From: Adineta ricciae
Taxonomy: Eukaryota > Rotifera > Eurotatoria > Adinetida > Adinetidae
DNA length: 64,000 bases
NCBI GenBank assembly: GCA_905250025.1
Contig: CAJNOJ010000073.1
Coordinates: 361,047 to 425,046 of the forward strand
Direction of reading: 5' to 3'
Shown here: in pieces, positions 54,711-64,000 of the stretch
Position numbering within the stretch: position 1 is the first letter of the stretch
How the letters are laid out: every line of letters begins with the position of its first letter
Notes under the pieces: generated by a model
The model's database searches: none
What the model was told of the DNA's origin: nothing
What the model saw: the letters and a program-made list of their open reading frames with translations, nothing else
Program-made: the position numbers and the translations under genes

Positions 54711-55738
54711 ATGACTTCTCCATTTTTTATATATTTAATAAAGAAAACGAATAGAATGATAAATAAACATATAATCGTCACAATTGGTTATCGAAATTGA
54801 TGTAGACCAGCGACACGCATTATATCTATCATAGAAATAAGCCAAAACCGTTTTGGTTTGTCCCAATTCTATCCGATCTGCATCATTGAGATATCCACGA
54901 TAAGTTGCAGCGCATCGGTAAGCTGATGATAGCGATGTCACGATCTGCATCCCTGCATTCCAACTGAAACGAACCCAAAGTGGGACAGAGAAGTTAGTTG
55001 ATTTGCAAATACTTGTTGATTGAGCGTAAAGAACATTTCGTGTTGCATCAGTATTGTTACTATAAAAAAGACATTGAGATCAGAATATTGTTCGAACCGC
55101 TAAAATAGCCATTGACTTACTAACATTACCAAATGTGACGCCTAGAGTAATCGATACGGAAACAGACTGAGAACAACACTCACGCTCTAAGGAGAATGTA
55201 CGTTATTGAAAATTTGATACCGAATGGAAGTAAACATCTCCCACGAAGTCGTTCATCCCGAGATGAAAAACAACTATGCCATTTGCTGAATACATAGTCG
55301 ATCCTATAAGTTCCTAATTTCATCGGAACTTCTTATTTCCTCCAATGTTGAATTAGATTGTTTTTTGCCAATATCAGTTATATGTGCAGAAAACAACGAG
55401 TTCTATATTTAGAAGAATTCTTATGTTTCTGGAGATAAGTCACCCTTTCTATTTGTTGTGCGGTGATTACCATATGATTCGGATGGAGCGAAAAGTAGTG
55501 ATTTTCGAATATTGTTTCATAAGAAACTCGTGTGCTTGAGACTATTACTACAGATGTCTCCCTACTTCATACATCTTTGAGCGAAAAGAAACAAATATGT
55601 AATCTTCTGCACTTGATTGGCTGAGAACGATATGGCAATGGTAGATTGAATTTTCAAACAAAATTGCATTTCTTGCATTCTTGATCAAACGAAAGCCGTC
55701 GTAATAATCATTTCTAAATATACTCAGTGTTATTGACA
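54711..55738. other. intergenic region
   Basis: Homologous to 28530-30031 but about 0.47 kb shorter; the deletion at about 55175 removes most of the possible cysteine-rich ORF of copy A. Confidence 0.5.
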
Positions 55739-56865
55739 ATGAATCCGAAACCTTCTGCACCGCCTCCACCTTACGAATCGGTGACGAACGTAAACCGACA
55801 AAATCCAGCTCAAGAACGTACGCCTAACTTCAATCAGTTTATTAATCGTTATGAAAGTAATTGTAATAGATGATTAAACACACGACTATTTACATCTTTT
55901 TAGTCAATCCAAGTTTCGCTGAACGATTGTATAAGCTGAAAGGCTATGAAATCGTTTTTATCTGCGATGATTCAGGTTCTATGAGTGCATCTATTGGTAA
56001 ATGATTCATTTCTTATTCATTAAAACAAAGAGAGCAGTTTTTTTTTGTATAGGTGACGCCTCCAATCCATATGAACGTCAGAGAACACGCTGTAAGAATC
56101 CTTTTGATTTCATAAGTACCACACTGAAATATAAACCTTAGGGGATGAATTGAAACAAACTGTATCAATCGTCGTCGATCTAGCGAGCATTCTTGATTCT
56201 GATGGTGTTGATGTGTACTTTCTCAATCGTGAACCTATGCTGAATGTACGTAGTTCATCAGATTTAGAATTTATCTTCGCTATGGAACCAGAAGGTATAA
56301 TTTCATCAAAGCAATAGTGATTTTCTTTACGAGTAATCACCTTAGGTGCAACACCAATCGTTCCTGTCCTTCGTCAAGTACTTAAAGACAAACGTAATCA
56401 AGTCTATGAGCGAAATTTACTAATTCTCTTAGCTACTGATGGCATACCAACCGATGAAAGAGAACGCACGGACATTCAAACGTTAGAACATGTGTTGAGA
56501 AATGAACGTCAACCAATCGATCGAATTCCGGTTACAATTATTGTTTGTACAGGTAGATTATAAACAATTGAGAATATGTCAATTGTGATATGATCTATTC
56601 TAGCAGATGATGATCAATCAATGGCGTATTTAAATGATTGGGACAAAAGAATTCCGAATCTCGATGTTGTTGATGACTATCGTAGTGAAAGACAACAAAT
56701 TCAAGCGTGTCGAGGAAAGAATACTCCATTTAGTTTTGGTGATGTAGGTTCCACGATACTTTTCTTCATTATTGTCTCACCTCTGCTCTGTTTCAGTACA
56801 TCGTTAAAATTTTACTTGGTAGTATCGATAGTTGGTTTGACAATTGGGATGAAACAAATCGTTAA
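55739..56865 (+). CDS. von Willebrand factor A domain protein, copy B
   Basis: Same seven-exon structure as 30032-31157, ATG 55739 to TAA 56863-56865. MIDAS DDSGSMSAS (Ser for Pro after the motif), LLATDGIPTD and IIVCTADDD are conserved. All splice sites are preserved; no disruption seen. Confidence 0.85.
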
Positions 56866-56989
56866 TGATCATAATCTGTGATAATTGTGCATTATTTCTC
56901 ATAAATCGAATAAATTTATTTACGATCAAAAAGAATGAAGAAAGAAAAATGTTGTTTATTTGTTCGAAAAATGAACGCTTTCGAGCTTA

Positions 56990-57165
56990 TGCAATAAGAT
57001 AGTGTTTTGATTTTTCATATTCATCTCGTTGGTTTTTGTGGCCAGTGGCAAAGGCACCTTTCGATTGATGTTCTTTGCATGCTATTGATACATTGATTCG
57101 TTGAATCTTCGCTTCAGCGCGTAATTGCTTGACAATTTCTTCGACGTTTAAGTCGTCCGTCATTT
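56990..57165 (-). pseudogene. G-protein gamma subunit, copy B, degenerate
   Basis: From MTDDLNVEEIVKQLRAEAK to KSKHYLIA. Compared with copy A, 21 bases are deleted in frame, removing DLIKYCE from the conserved helix, and the CaaX cysteine codon TGT is now TAT, giving YLIA. Without that Cys the protein cannot be prenylated. The frame is otherwise open, so it may still be transcribed. Confidence 0.8.
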
Positions 57166-57525
57166 CGTATTTTTCTAGAGAAAAGCAAAGTGTAATAATC
57201 ATTGATATTAACCACATGCGCGTCGACTATCACGAATCGATACCACGAACACGAGACTAAACGTGAAAACTAAAAATCAGTAAGATCACGATAATCATAA
57301 CAACACGTGTTACGATTTTTGCATAGATGACGAATTGCCATATGACTGACAAAAGAGAATAGATATATCGTCTGATTCGAATAGGATCAGGCATTATCAC
57401 TGTGGGCCTTTGTTCACGTATTAGTTAAAAGAGGTGAAAAATGTCGACTAAACGTCATTGCACAGTTCGTGAAATTCTACTGTAGTTATCACTCGAATCG
57501 TATTTTCCAAGTCTACAGTAGGGGT

Positions 57526-57695
57526 GACACTTTAACTTTAACTTTACTTTATCAAAGTAGGTAAAGTTTAAAGTAAAACTTTAACTTTAAAATTTTAAAG
57601 CAAAGTAAAGCACTTTAACTTTAACTTTAAAGTTAAAGTAAAATCACTTTTCAACTTTACTTTAAAAATCAAAGTTAAAGTTAATATCTTAAAAT
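57526..57695. repeat. subterminal AACTTTA/TAAAGTT repeat cluster
   Basis: About 170 bp made almost entirely of CTTTAACTTTA and TTAAAGTTAAAG words in both orientations. hAT transposases such as Ac bind clustered subterminal motifs, so this is a candidate transposase-binding region. Confidence 0.65.
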
Positions 57696-58130
57696 GTGCA
57701 TTTTGATTCTCACCATTTAGTTACTCAATATAATTCTCGGTATTGCACTAAAAAGTTTACTTTTCTAAAACACTACAAAATCACAATAAAGAAAATAAAA
57801 ATAATAATACTTTCTGTTTGTCAGAGGAGGATTCGATATCGATTTTTAAACCTTATCTTTTCGAGCGAGTACGATCATATTTTGCGATTCATCCGCATGT
57901 AATACCAAGTCCTTCTGTAGTCTAATCATATCCATTTGTCATACATCTCGACATATTACATAGATAACCCTTAGTATATCATAAACTTATTTGAATGGAT
58001 GTTCACAAAAGTTTTGAATAGGTGTGAAGAAGATTTTAAATCTGTGTAATGAATGAAAGATCAAGAAATATGTGCAAAGAAAGCGAAAAGTATATACATA
58101 TATATAAAGCAACTAATGTTTACTCCATCG

Positions 58131-58250
58131 CGAAACGTTATCATTACAGAGAGACAGACGAAAGTAGATAATAGTAAAAATTGCGTCGCAGTGACTGGTT
58201 TTGTCAGAAGAAGAAATAATTCACAATCAATGTGAGTTTCACATTTGTCA
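58131..58250 (+). repeat. long inverted repeat, left arm (visible part)
   Basis: 120 of 120 bases match the reverse complement of 63881-64000; the match stops at 58251. Outward it presumably extends to the terminus at 57516. Confidence 0.95.
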
Positions 58251-58991
58251 AGATTAAATTAAATATAGAATTGATGTAAGTACATCCAGATTTCATTAAA
58301 GTATTTGAAGGGACCATTGTCAAAAAGTCTATTGTAAGGTATTAGATTGAGAAAATATTTACTCAGCACGAGCTTTCTGCTCGCTGATCGATGATTATGG
58401 ATTTAGTTTATTCCGCAAATTAAGGAGAACTCTTTCTCTGGCTTTATCTAATCAATCTAACAATTAATGCGGCAAATATTAGTGTGTGAGAGTACCTTAA
58501 ATAGATACCGACAGGAGAAGAAAATTGCAGATTTACAAAACCATAATATTTAACAGGCAAAGATTGTTCTATACAGCCGTGATATTTAGCGAGAAAATAA
58601 TGAACAGATATTTTATCATCAATGCAAACATGCAGTCAGTGAGTTGCATAGAGTTTTGTTGCACGAATAGCAGATACATGTTCTGTATAGTGCTTTTTGA
58701 AACAGTTTACATTTATGTAAAACACCTTGTTGAATTTGTCGGGCTTAACAAACGCATGATGACGAGCACCGTTTTTGTGGAATTCTAAAACAGTGGTTAG
58801 ATACGGTGATAATTTTGTACAGATTTATTGGATGGATGGATGTTAAACGACAATTGAATATACTACAGAAACAGCATAGATTGATTCATTAACAACTTTC
58901 TTAAATGGAAACAAGTCTGTATCTTCAGTTAACATTATCATAACGAATTCGAACATTCAACGTAATTTCGTACAAGAGACACTGCTACATT

Positions 58992-61900
58992 ATGGATAAG
59001 GACAAGTTACCTACAGAATCTACATCTCGTCCGACACTTCGTCAAAACGCTCGGAAAAACTCAACATTAATGAACACACATAATTTATCTTCAAAAATTC
59101 AAAGTGAAAAAAATAAACGCACCACCACCACCATGACGAAAATCACCAAACAGATTGTCAAATCAACAAAACAATCCCGTAAAAGAAAAAAAAAGACCGA
59201 TAGTCATATAAACTCCAAGTCGAAATCAAAAAGATCAAACACAGTTGCCAACCGATTGGATAGTACAGATCTTGAAATCAATGATGAACATGATCGAACA
59301 ACGGAAGAACGATATGATTCGAATCATTCTGATCAACATGAACACGACGCTGAGGACGAAGGAGCTGATTATGCAAAAGAAGGTGTAGATGAAGGAGATG
59401 ATGAAGAAAAAGAAGAAACATCTATTGCATTGAATCATTCTTTTGCCAGCGACGATACGCGTAACAATGATCCGAGTGAACAGCAAAAGAATCTGAAAAG
59501 AACAACAACTCAATCGAAGTACGATGTTTTACAGCATTTCACAACGTTGACGTCTGGTGAATATATGTGTAAAATCTGTCCAAGTGGATCTAAAGTAAAT
59601 ATTTATTTGAATTACATGCAAGTCATGTCCGACAGAGTTTTCTCTTGAAAATTTTTTTTTGATTGTAAGAAATACTTTCTCTACAGATCACATTGCTCGA
59701 AATATGTAATTTTTTTATTGTTTGTCAATATTATCAATATTTAAAATGATTCTGACATAAACACTTAGCCAAGGTTTATATGCATATATTAGGGCTTCTG
59801 CAACTATTTTGAATATAGACTCACTTGGATCACTTCATCTTTAGACCTATCACTAAGTTCAGTTCGCCTATTTTTATGGCAGTAGTCAACAAGGATTTAT
59901 CTTCTTAGAAAAATCATGCGTGTAATATAATAAATTATGTTACAATTTAAACTGAGGCAGGTCATCAATACCTCTTCGTAATAACATAAAAATCTAAAAA
60001 ATGACCAGCTTTCTATATAATATAACATTTTCTTCCGTAATGTCACTTGATGATTATATGTGAGTTCCATTTATATCGAGAATTTCTCTTCTAAAATAAT
60101 ATTTCGCTTATTAAAAGCAATCAAAATTTGAGAATTTAAAAAAAAAATAAGAGAATAGTGCGTGTTTTTTTCGAAACAGAACGCATCGTTTTTACATGTC
60201 TCATATATGAAATTACTCAAGATTCTTGGTCAAGTACAAATAAATCGTATGCGCATGATAGATATACATACGAGCCAGAGATTTGTTACTCATCGCAAAA
60301 TGTCAAGAAGCATACACGTATATCTCTTTTATTTCAGGTATTTCCTGCTTCGAATAAGCTATCGGATACAAATCTTCGAAGTCATTTAGGACGTTTCCAC
60401 AAATTGGAGAAATTTCTTTACCCTTCTCAACGAATTCGACAGCCAAGAAAAGAACCAACCATATCCGTTCAACAAAAACAAAAGCTGGATGCTGCTGCAG
60501 TAAATGCAATTGTACAAGACGCTCATGTTTTCAATGTTTTTCGCAAATCCGGAATGAAAGGTTTTTTAGCAGAAGGTGTGCCAGGTTATCGTGGTCCGAA
60601 TCGACGAACAGTCGTTAAACGTTTGAAAGTCAAGTATAAACAACGACGATCATCCATTCGAGAAGAATTGTCAACAGTTTCTGATATAGCTTTGTCGGTG
60701 GACGCATGGCAAAGCAATAGGAGAGACCACTTTATTTGTCTATCAGCTCATTACTATGATAAGAATTTCAAATATCAATCCAATATAATTACGTTTCGGC
60801 GTTTCGTTGGAACTCATTCCGCCGACCGAATCAACAAGTTTTTAGTCAATGAAACCGAAAAACTGGGAATTCGATCGAAAATATGCTCAATAACAACAGA
60901 TAATGGGCCTGATGTGCGTACAGCAACAAGATCAGGATATGGAGTGAAACTTTCTTGCTTTTTACATGTTTTAAATTTGGTCATTCGCAATGGTCTTTGG
61001 TTGTTCGAAATGCCTGCCACACAAAGGTAAGAAAATCATTCATTTGCTCAACTGACAGAAAAAGAAACGCAGAACTGTAGGAAATATGGATAGCATGTAG
61101 ATTTATCTTAACACTGAATATCTCTTTCTCAATGGAAAATGCATCAATGCAGTCATAATTCCACAGCAATGGTTTTTGACAGCATTTACATAAAATATTT
61201 CAAAACTAAATATATGAATTATTCTGACCCTTTCTACAATGAAATTAGTGATAAAGTAATGAATTTAACTTGGATCAGTTCAATGAAAACATGTCTATAT
61301 CTTATACGCTAGTGCTGACACAGGAAGTACGATCACAGGATACTAGGAAGAGTCATATCAGTGGGATGTGTATAGTCTAATTGAGTTTTTTCCAGTTCAA
61401 CAGCATCGACAAATTCTTCGATTGCACGTTCAGCAACAACAACAGCATCAACAAATTCTTCGATTGCACGTTCAGCAACAACAACAGCATCAACAAATTC
61501 TTCGATTACACGTTCAGCGACAACAACAGTGTCAAACTTAAGCAATTCTGCCCCGGAATTAACTTCATTTGTATATTCTTCAATAGATGATGATGAACAC
61601 GATTTATTAATTAATGTTGATAAAGTTTCAGAAGAATTAAGTGATGATAGTGCAAGTAGTACATCATCAGATCAAGATGGTACTGTTACAACATCAATAT
61701 CTTCATCAGAAGATGAATCAGTTTTGTCATCTTCAGAAAGTGAAACTGAAAATGATTTGCATTCGACAACATCACAGGTTATGGATGAAGAAGATTTCTT
61801 TTATCGAGCATCTCATGATATAACCTTTTTATTGAAAAAAGTTCACATACTTCTTAAACGTGTTCGAAAATTAGTAGGATTTATTCATCGATCAAGCGTG

Positions 61901-63430
61901 TTACATCGCTATGTTGCTAAACAAATGAAATTGGAAATAGATAATTATAATCAAAATATCGCATCGAATGATCCATCGATGAAAAACATGAAATTCAAGG
62001 AACTCACGCTCGATATGAAAGTTCGATGGTCGTCCACGTATGCTATGTTATCTCGATTTATTTTTTACAAGTCTGTCATATGTTCATTAACTTACGATTT
62101 GACAAAGCGAATGAATTTGACTCCACGTCAAAATCAGAAGCTGAAAAAATTAACTTTCACATCGTTTGAATGGAGAATCCTCGAAACACTTCAAACAATA
62201 CTTCTTCCTTTTTATAACTCAACAATGGCTCTTTCAACTCGAAAGCGGCCAACTTTGTCATGCAACAAGACGATCATGATTGCTTTAGCAAATTTTTTCA
62301 CTGTGGACGAAAACGAACCAACGACTTTAGAGATTTTATTGAAACAACATTTGTCGACTATTTATCAGTTTTACATGGAGAAGCATATTACCGATGAACA
62401 ATTACGTGCAACACTGGTACGTATCAAGTAGATATTTCAAACTAAATAGCATCAAGTCTTCAATTGATTGACGCGGATTCACTTTTCAGCAGTATCCCAA
62501 ACTTAATTTGGCAAACTTTTCTAGTCTCACTCAAATAGCAAAAGATGAATCCATAAGTAAGAGATATATCAAAGGAATAATAAAATGTTCTTTGACTGGG
62601 AAGATTTTTTATAAAGTTTCTTTCTTCGTCCATGTATATGCATTAGTTTTCACATGTTTGATTCTGAAATGTAATTTCAATTCATTTGAATTTTGTTACG
62701 AGAGCTTTTATGTAAATCTGAACGGTTACGTTGTACATCAACGTTTTGAATATCATCAAGGATTTCTAACTTAATAGAGTTGATGATACAATATTCTTAT
62801 CAAAGAACGCATACTAAGTTCAATACACTCTACCTACCAAGAGCTGCTTCAGAACAAAAAATAACGTTAATCAATTTTGTTGTTTTCTTCTAGGTGGCGT
62901 CATTTCTCGATCCAATGACATACCACTATTTAACATGTGCTGATAAGAAAGAAGCGGAGGCTATTATCTGTACCATAGCCACAGGACATCTTGCAAAAAT
63001 CAATTCTCAACCATTATCATCAACCAATCCTTTATCAATATCTATACGAACAGCTTCAACTGTTAAAGATCCAAATGATCGACTCAATCCAATAGAAAAT
63101 CTTTTGATTTCATGTGGTATACCAGTACGAAAATTATCATCAACAAATACAAATTTGCCTAAAAAACCATCGGCAATTAAAGAAGAACTAGCTCAATATG
63201 TTGCTAACCATGGAACGTATGGGGATTTTACAGAATACTGGGAAAAGAACCAATCTCGACTACCAATTTTAGCATCAATAGTCCGCAAATACAACATCAT
63301 GTGTGCTACATCCATTGAATGCGAAAGTGCCTTCAGTATTGCTGGCTATATACAGCGCAAGAATCGATCAAGCTTGGCACCAGCAACATTACGATATTCA
63401 ATGATATTACGTGAGAAGTCACAGAACTAA
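58992..63430 (+). CDS. hAT transposase with BED zinc finger
   Basis: Exons 58992-59594, 60338-61026, 61396-62416 and 62894-63430 total 2850 bp in one frame (949 residues). The N-terminus is basic then acidic. A BED-type finger is split by intron 1: CKIC before, LRSHLGRFH after. The catalytic core shows LSVDAWQS (first Asp), ITTDNGPDV (second Asp) and SCFLHVLNLVI. Exon 3 opens with a Ser/Thr 14-residue repeat (three copies) and an acidic insertion, then DMKVRWSSTYAML. Exon 4 is the dimerisation region: YWEKNQSRLPILA, then ATSIECESAFSIAGYI and LAPATLRYSMIL. A small extra exon near 62491-62610 is possible. No stop or frameshift, so the element may be active. Confidence 0.88.
61399..61524 (+). 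repeat. 42-bp tandem repeat, three copies, inside transposase exon 3
   Basis: Units at 61399-61440, 61441-61482 and 61483-61524 differ at a few bases. In the transposase frame each encodes a Ser/Thr/Ala-rich 14-mer (TASTNSSIARSATT). The length is a multiple of three, so copy-number change keeps the frame. Confidence 0.85.
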
Positions 63431-63880
63431 TTCTTTATTTCTATCACTTTTTCGATTTGATTCCTCTTTTGTATATTATATACTCTTTATGATTACTTAT
63501 GAAACTTTTATTAGTGAGATATGCAACAGCATGTACATATGTATTGTTTTCTTGTATACTGAGAGAGAAGGTGGGCGTATTCGAACGATATTGATTTGAA
63601 AATAAAGAAGTAGTCAAGAGAAAGAATGTACTTTTTTCTGGATAGTCACAACAGATATTCTCATTAAAACATTTATCCGTGATACTACTCCATCTGATCG
63701 CAAGCGATGGTATCAGGTAAATGAGTATCAGGTGCCCTCGGATACAACTTAACAAACAGAAATCTAATTATCATTGAGCTTTTCATGTACATTTCATTTC
63801 CAAAAAGTATCTACTGTTTCTTCTCACTTACTCCTAGCTAATATTAAATGTCCGAGCTCACTATGAACAAATTATTCCAT

Positions 63881-64000
63881 TGACAAATGTGAAACTCACA
63901 TTGATTGTGAATTATTTCTTCTTCTGACAAAACCAGTCACTGCGACGCAATTTTTACTATTATCTACTTTCGTCTGTCTCTCTGTAATGATAACGTTTCG
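63881..64000 (-). repeat. long inverted repeat, right arm (inner part)
   Basis: Reverse complement of 58131-58250 without mismatch; truncated by the window end. Confidence 0.95.

Larger units (their letters stand above)
42468..57515 (+). repeat. duplicated block, copy B
   Basis: Direct repeat of 16780-32365, continuing the piece at 2350-3296. It differs from copy A by insertions at 47431-48656 and from 57516, by deletions in the ART-TPR pseudogene, in the decayed ORF, between sirtuin and vWA genes and in the G-gamma gene, and by scattered substitutions. Confidence 0.9.
57516..64000 (+). mobile_element. hAT-superfamily DNA transposon, apparently intact, right end beyond window
   Basis: The left end begins CAGTAGGGGTGACAC at 57516, a hAT-like terminus. 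It interrupts sequence that copy A reads through at about 32350 (CCAAGTCT then TCGCG), so copy A is the empty site; CAAGTCTA just before is the candidate 8-bp target. A perfect 120-bp inverted repeat (58131-58250 versus 63881-64000) means the right arm continues outside; if symmetrical, the element ends near 64615. It encodes one uninterrupted four-exon transposase. Confidence 0.85.

Overview
This 64-kb window looks like a scaffold from a bdelloid rotifer (Adineta/Rotaria type). Reasons: compact AT-rich genes with many 45-70 bp GT-AG introns; lineage-typical families (ADP-ribosyltransferase fused to kinesin-light-chain-like TPRs, type II membrane NHL propellers, single-exon rhodopsin-like receptors); a fungal/bacterial-type GH78 rhamnosidase that carries introns; and two closely similar copies of the same gene block. 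The taxonomic call is inference; no rRNA or barcode gene is present.

Layout. 1-1859: gene with KDZ-transposase-associated cysteine clusters. 2350-3296: 5' part of an NHL gene, cut by a 6-N gap. 3303-4145: 3' end of an unknown nuclear-type gene. A single N at 4640, then an ART-TPR gene (to 6222), a GH78 alpha-L-rhamnosidase (6548-9820, minus), a C/EBP-like bZIP factor (10521-11247) and two tandem caspase-fold genes (11787-13108, 14371-15533) sharing a duplicated promoter. 15990-32365 is block A: NHL protein, ART-TPR pseudogene, decayed ORF, membrane discoidin-like protein, unknown secreted protein, class II glutamine amidotransferase, SIRT6/7-like sirtuin, vWA protein, G-protein gamma subunit and a cysteine-rich pseudogene. 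33258-42466: two cysteine-rich secreted proteins, a GPCR, a GST, a Costars protein, a histidine phosphatase and part of an FkbM methyltransferase that stops at a single N (42467). 42468-57515 is block B, a direct repeat of block A about 26.18 kb downstream with near-identical proteins (6 differences in 337 residues for the amidotransferase). 57516-64000 and beyond is an apparently intact hAT transposon whose right end lies outside the window.

The most informative points are comparative. (i) The last 166 bases before the 6-N gap (3131-3296) equal the first 166 bases after the N at 42467, and both differ from copy A; 3296 and 42634 are therefore very probably adjacent in the genome, and the 39 kb between them, including block A, is a nested or misplaced contig, plausibly the other haplotype. 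(ii) Block B carries two insertions absent from A: an element whose roughly 300-bp inverted arms are arrays of small CGAAGT...ACTTCG hairpins around a 110-codon ORF, and the hAT element. (iii) Genes in the two blocks decay independently: the G-gamma gene of B has lost its prenylation cysteine and 7 residues, while the ART-TPR genes of both blocks share old lesions and carry private new ones.

No CRISPR array, rRNA or convincing tRNA was seen. Exon limits were read by eye from GT-AG sites and reading-frame continuity.
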